DNA of 7,687 nucleotides from NCBI GenBank assembly GCA_036496265.1, contig DASXLL010000055.1, positions 1 through 7,687 of the forward strand, in the 5' to 3' direction. The translations under genes and the position numbers were made by a program. The notes under the pieces were generated by a model, which saw only the letters and a list, made by a program, of their open reading frames with translations, did not search any database and had not been told where the DNA came from. The stretch is from CAYLLN01 sp036496265 (GTDB taxonomy: Bacteria; Planctomycetota; Planctomycetia; Pirellulales; Pirellulaceae). Each line of letters begins with the position of its first letter. The first letter of the stretch is position 1. Positions 5,232-7,687 of the stretch are shown here, piece by piece.

Positions 5232-7687
5232 ATGTTCCGTCGCATCGCTTCCGTTGCCGTTGCAGTCACCCTTTTGGCGTCTAGCGCAATTGCCGACGAG
5301 TTGCCGATTGTTCGGGGGGTCGAAGTTCAGCCTCTGAAGGCGCAGGTCAAACGCGTTGCCGAGGCTCTCGATCTGCTGGGCGAGCCGCTGACGCCTGCCC
5401 AGCAAGCGGCGCTCGATAAAGGTATCGCTGAGGCCGATGCCGATGGGGCCGTGGAAGCGATTCAAAAGGTGCTCGATCAGCGGTGCCTGGTGGGCGTGGA
5501 CATTAATCCGGAAAGCCGCGTGAAGGTTGCGCGTGGGCCCGCGCCGGCGCAGCTTGCTGAGCAGGGCTGGCGGGTGTTTTTGGTAAAGGTGCATAACGAG
5601 GGTGGTGTGACGGCGGAGTTGCGGGCGACGAGCCCGAACGCTGCGCCGATGTTCACGCGTTCGACGAGCAGGCCCGATCCGAAGCCGACGGTGAAGCTGT
5701 CGGATGTGCCGAACCGTTGGATGGATATTCAGGTGTTTAATAGTCAGCCCCTGGTGGCGAAGCTGTCGGGCCTGGAGCTGGAATATCGGGTGATTTCGGT
5801 CTATAGCCGCGATAAGGGGAAGCGGGAGGCGACCATTGGATTCAACGTTGGCCAGGGGACGCAAGATATTGGGTTTCGCAACGAAGTGGCGATTTTGTTT
5901 GAGTGCGAGCCGGCGGTGCATGTGAAACTTTCGGTGCTCGACGATGATGGGACGCCGACGACCGGTGAATTCACGTTTCGCGATTCACACGGCCGGGTGT
6001 ATCCATCGCAAACGCGGCGACTGGCGCCGGATTTGTTCTTTCATGCGCAGATTTATCGCGGCGACGGCGAAGAAGTGCTGCTGCCGCCCGGCAAATATGA
6101 AGTGACGTATAACCGCGGTCCGGAGTATCTGTTTTTGAAAAAGACGATTACGGTGCCGGTTGCGGCGGAGTCGCGCGAGTCGTTTCGGGTGAAGCGGTGG
6201 ATCAAGCTGGCGGATTTGGGTTGGATTTCGGGCGATCACCATGTGCATGCCGCCGGCTGTGCGCACTATGAAGCGCCGACGGAAGGGGTCACGCCGGCCG
6301 ACATGATGCGGCATATTTTGGGTGAGGATCTCAACGTTGGTTGCGTGCTTTCGTGGGGGCCGTGTTGGTATTACCAAAAGCAGTTCTTCGAAGGGGCGGT
6401 GCATAAGCTTTCGACGAAGGACTACATCATGCGATACGACGTGGAGGTGAGCGGCTTTCCGAGCGCGCACGCCGGCCATTTGTGTTTGCTGCGTTTGAAG
6501 GAGGACGATTATGAGTATCCGCAGCCGGCGGAGTTCGACTGGAAATTCGCCGGCAAGGAAGGGCATTTCAAAGGGACGAAGACGGAGCAAATTGGCGAGT
6601 GGCCGACGTGGGATTTGCCGGTTTTGAAGTGGGGCAAGGAACAGGGCGGCGTTGTCGGCTTCTCGCATAGTGGCTGGGGTCTTGCGCTTCCCGATTATGG
6701 CCCTGGCGGAGAGAGGTTGCCGCCGATCCCATATCCGCAACGTCCTGGTGGAATGCGCGGACGGGCGGCTGACAAACTCCCTGATTACGCGATGCCGCCG
6801 TTTGATGGCATCGGGGCGAATGAGTTCGTCGTGGATACGGTTCACGGCGTGTGCGATTTCATATCCAGTGTCGATACGCCGGCGGTGTGGGAATTGAACT
6901 GTTGGTATCACACGCTGAATTGCGGGATGACGACGCGAATTAGCGGCGAGACGGATTTTCCGTGCATTTATGGAGATAAAGTGGGACTGGGGCGGGTGTA
7001 TGTAAAGCTTGAGGGAGCAACGGGGACAGGGGACGGGGGACGGGGGACAGGGGGGCAAATTGATTTTGATAAGTGGGTGGATGGGTTGCGGGATGGGCGG
7101 TCGTACGTCTGTGACGGGCTGTCGCATTTGGTTGATTTCACGGGCAATGGCTTGGGCGTCGGTGAAAAGGGCGATCAGGGGCGGGCAAGCTTCGTGGCGG
7201 CCAAGGCAGGGCAAAAGTTGACGCTGAAGGTCAATGCGGCGGCTTATCTGACTGAGGAGTTGCAGAAGTACAACGGCCGGGTGATCAAAGAGACGCGGCT
7301 GGATGAAAAACCGTATTGGCACGTCGAGCGGGCGCGGATTGGGGAGTCACGGAAGGTGCCGGTGGAGCTGATTGTCAACGGTTATCCGGTTGAGCAGCGG
7401 GAAATCTCGGCAGACGGGAAGATCAACGAGCTGACGTTTGAATACACACCTAAACAATCGAGCTGGATCGCCGTTCGCATCTTTCCCAGCTCGCACACGA
7501 ACCCGATCTTCGTCGAGCTGGACGGCAAGCCGATTCGGGCGAGCAAACGGAGCGCTCAGTGGTGCCGCGATGCGGTCGATACGTGCTGGAATCAGAAGGT
7601 GAAGCAAACGCGCGAGTCGGAGAAAGACGCGGCTAAGGCGGCGTATGATGTGGCGCGGCAGACGTATGTGAAGGGGATGGAAGAGGC
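5232..7687 (+). CDS. Secreted CehA/McbA-type PHP metallohydrolase, 3' end cut
   Basis: The frame is open for 818 codons to the window edge, and only a short C-terminal piece is probably missing. Residues 1-21 are a signal peptide (RR, a hydrophobic core, then AIA before Asp22), so the protein is exported. Residues 22 to about 320 are an extension with a helical start and then beta-rich sequence, as in planctomycete members. The PHP-like metal site begins with GDHHVH (Asp335, His336, His337, His339). Other candidate ligands are His413, His416, the His in GFSHSGWG (479), His538 and His560 in WYHTLNCG, followed by GETDFPCI. CehA/McbA relatives include carbaryl hydrolases; the substrate here is unknown. 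Residues 597-608 (TGTGDGGRGTGG) are encoded by a GGGGACR heptamer array between VYVKLEG and IDFDKWVDGL, a place where I expect no insertion. A Gly/Pro-rich stretch after His479 may be a second insertion. The C-terminal end is rich in Lys, Glu and Ala. Confidence 0.88.
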   Translation, partial: MFRRIASVAVAVTLLASSAIADELPIVRGVEVQPLKAQVKRVAEALDLLGEPLTPAQQAALDKGIAEADADGAVEAIQKVLDQRCLVGVDINPESRVKVARGPAPAQLAEQGWRVFLVKVHNEGGVTAELRATSPNAAPMFTRSTSRPDPKPTVKLSDVPNRWMDIQVFNSQPLVAKLSGLELEYRVISVYSRDKGKREATIGFNVGQGTQDIGFRNEVAILFECEPAVHVKLSVLDDDGTPTTGEFTFRDSHGRVYPSQTRRLAPDLFFHAQIYRGDGEEVLLPPGKYEVTYNRGPEYLFLKKTITVPVAAESRESFRVKRWIKLADLGWISGDHHVHAAGCAHYEAPTEGVTPADMMRHILGEDLNVGCVLSWGPCWYYQKQFFEGAVHKLSTKDYIMRYDVEVSGFPSAHAGHLCLLRLKEDDYEYPQPAEFDWKFAGKEGHFKGTKTEQIGEWPTWDLPVLKWGKEQGGVVGFSHSGWGLALPDYGPGGERLPPIPYPQRPGGMRGRAADKLPDYAMPPFDGIGANEFVVDTVHGVCDFISSVDTPAVWELNCWYHTLNCGMTTRISGETDFPCIYGDKVGLGRVYVKLEGATGTGDGGRGTGGQIDFDKWVDGLRDGRSYVCDGLSHLVDFTGNGLGVGEKGDQGRASFVAAKAGQKLTLKVNAAAYLTEELQKYNGRVIKETRLDEKPYWHVERARIGESRKVPVELIVNGYPVEQREISADGKINELTFEYTPKQSSWIAVRIFPSSHTNPIFVELDGKPIRASKRSAQWCRDAVDTCWNQKVKQTRESEKDAAKAAYDVARQTYVKGMEE
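7022..7055 (+). repeat. In-frame GGGGACR heptamer array inside the gene
   Basis: Units start every 7 nt at 7022, 7029, 7036, 7043 and 7050: GGGGACA, GGGGACG, GGGGACG, GGGGACA and GGGGGG. They are translated as a Gly/Thr/Asp-rich loop in the metallohydrolase. The five G-runs with 2-3 nt spacers give a strong G-quadruplex motif on the sense strand. Because 7 is not a multiple of 3, gaining or losing one unit would shift the frame and remove the C-terminal 200 or so residues. Confidence 0.85.

Noticed and set aside
5178..5921. A 247-codon open frame on the minus strand
   Set aside because: It overlaps the start of the metallohydrolase in antisense and has no recognisable motifs.
5985..7322. A 445-codon open frame on the minus strand
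   Set aside because: It is antisense to the metallohydrolase gene, whose frame has a signal peptide, metal-site motifs and a ribosome site. The minus frame is rich in Arg, Pro, His and Leu, as expected for a shadow of G+C-rich coding DNA.
1..7687. A dedicated multi-gene system joining these genes
   Set aside because: The five genes fall into unrelated roles and four separate transcription units by strand and spacing. Only trpG-moeA is close enough to share a transcript, and those two have no pathway in common.

Overview
The window most resembles a chromosomal segment of a planctomycete, probably of the Pirellula/Blastopirellula type. This is inferred from the secreted CehA/McbA-type metallohydrolase with a long N-terminal extension, weak or absent Shine-Dalgarno sites on several genes, wide gene spacing and abundant short-period repeats between genes. 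No rRNA, tRNA, transposase or CRISPR array was seen, so the assignment is by gene and repeat style only.

Layout. Positions 1-872 hold no convincing gene. They carry a 7-nt-period array (47-74), 9-nt-period arrays in opposite orientations (121-223), a strong stem-loop (642-672) and a 12-bp palindrome (711-722). A probable HEAT-repeat lipoprotein follows (873-2069, +); its base composition is much lower in G+C than that of moeA. The gap at 2070-2327 contains three related GTT-loop hairpins and one longer hairpin. Next come trpG/pabA (2328-2909, +), a G-rich heptamer array (2924-2962) and moeA (2976-4175, +). moeA converges on a DUF4287-DUF5655-like protein (4307-5020, -) across a short spacer with a second copy of the hairpin element. 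Divergent from that gene, a large secreted PHP-type metallohydrolase starts at 5232 and runs off the right edge.

How the genes work together. trpG and moeA are co-directional and 66 nt apart, so they may be co-transcribed, but they serve different pathways: a glutamine amidotransferase for anthranilate or p-aminobenzoate, and molybdenum insertion into molybdopterin. The other three genes look like independent units, and nothing points to a single dedicated system.

The most unusual content is the repeat layer. Short-period mosaics (7 or 9 nt) sit between genes, and one GGGGACR heptamer array lies in frame inside the metallohydrolase gene. A seven-base unit cannot change by one copy without shifting the frame, so that tract could behave as a mutational switch. 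Two of the arrays are also strong candidates for G-quadruplexes on the mRNA-sense strand.
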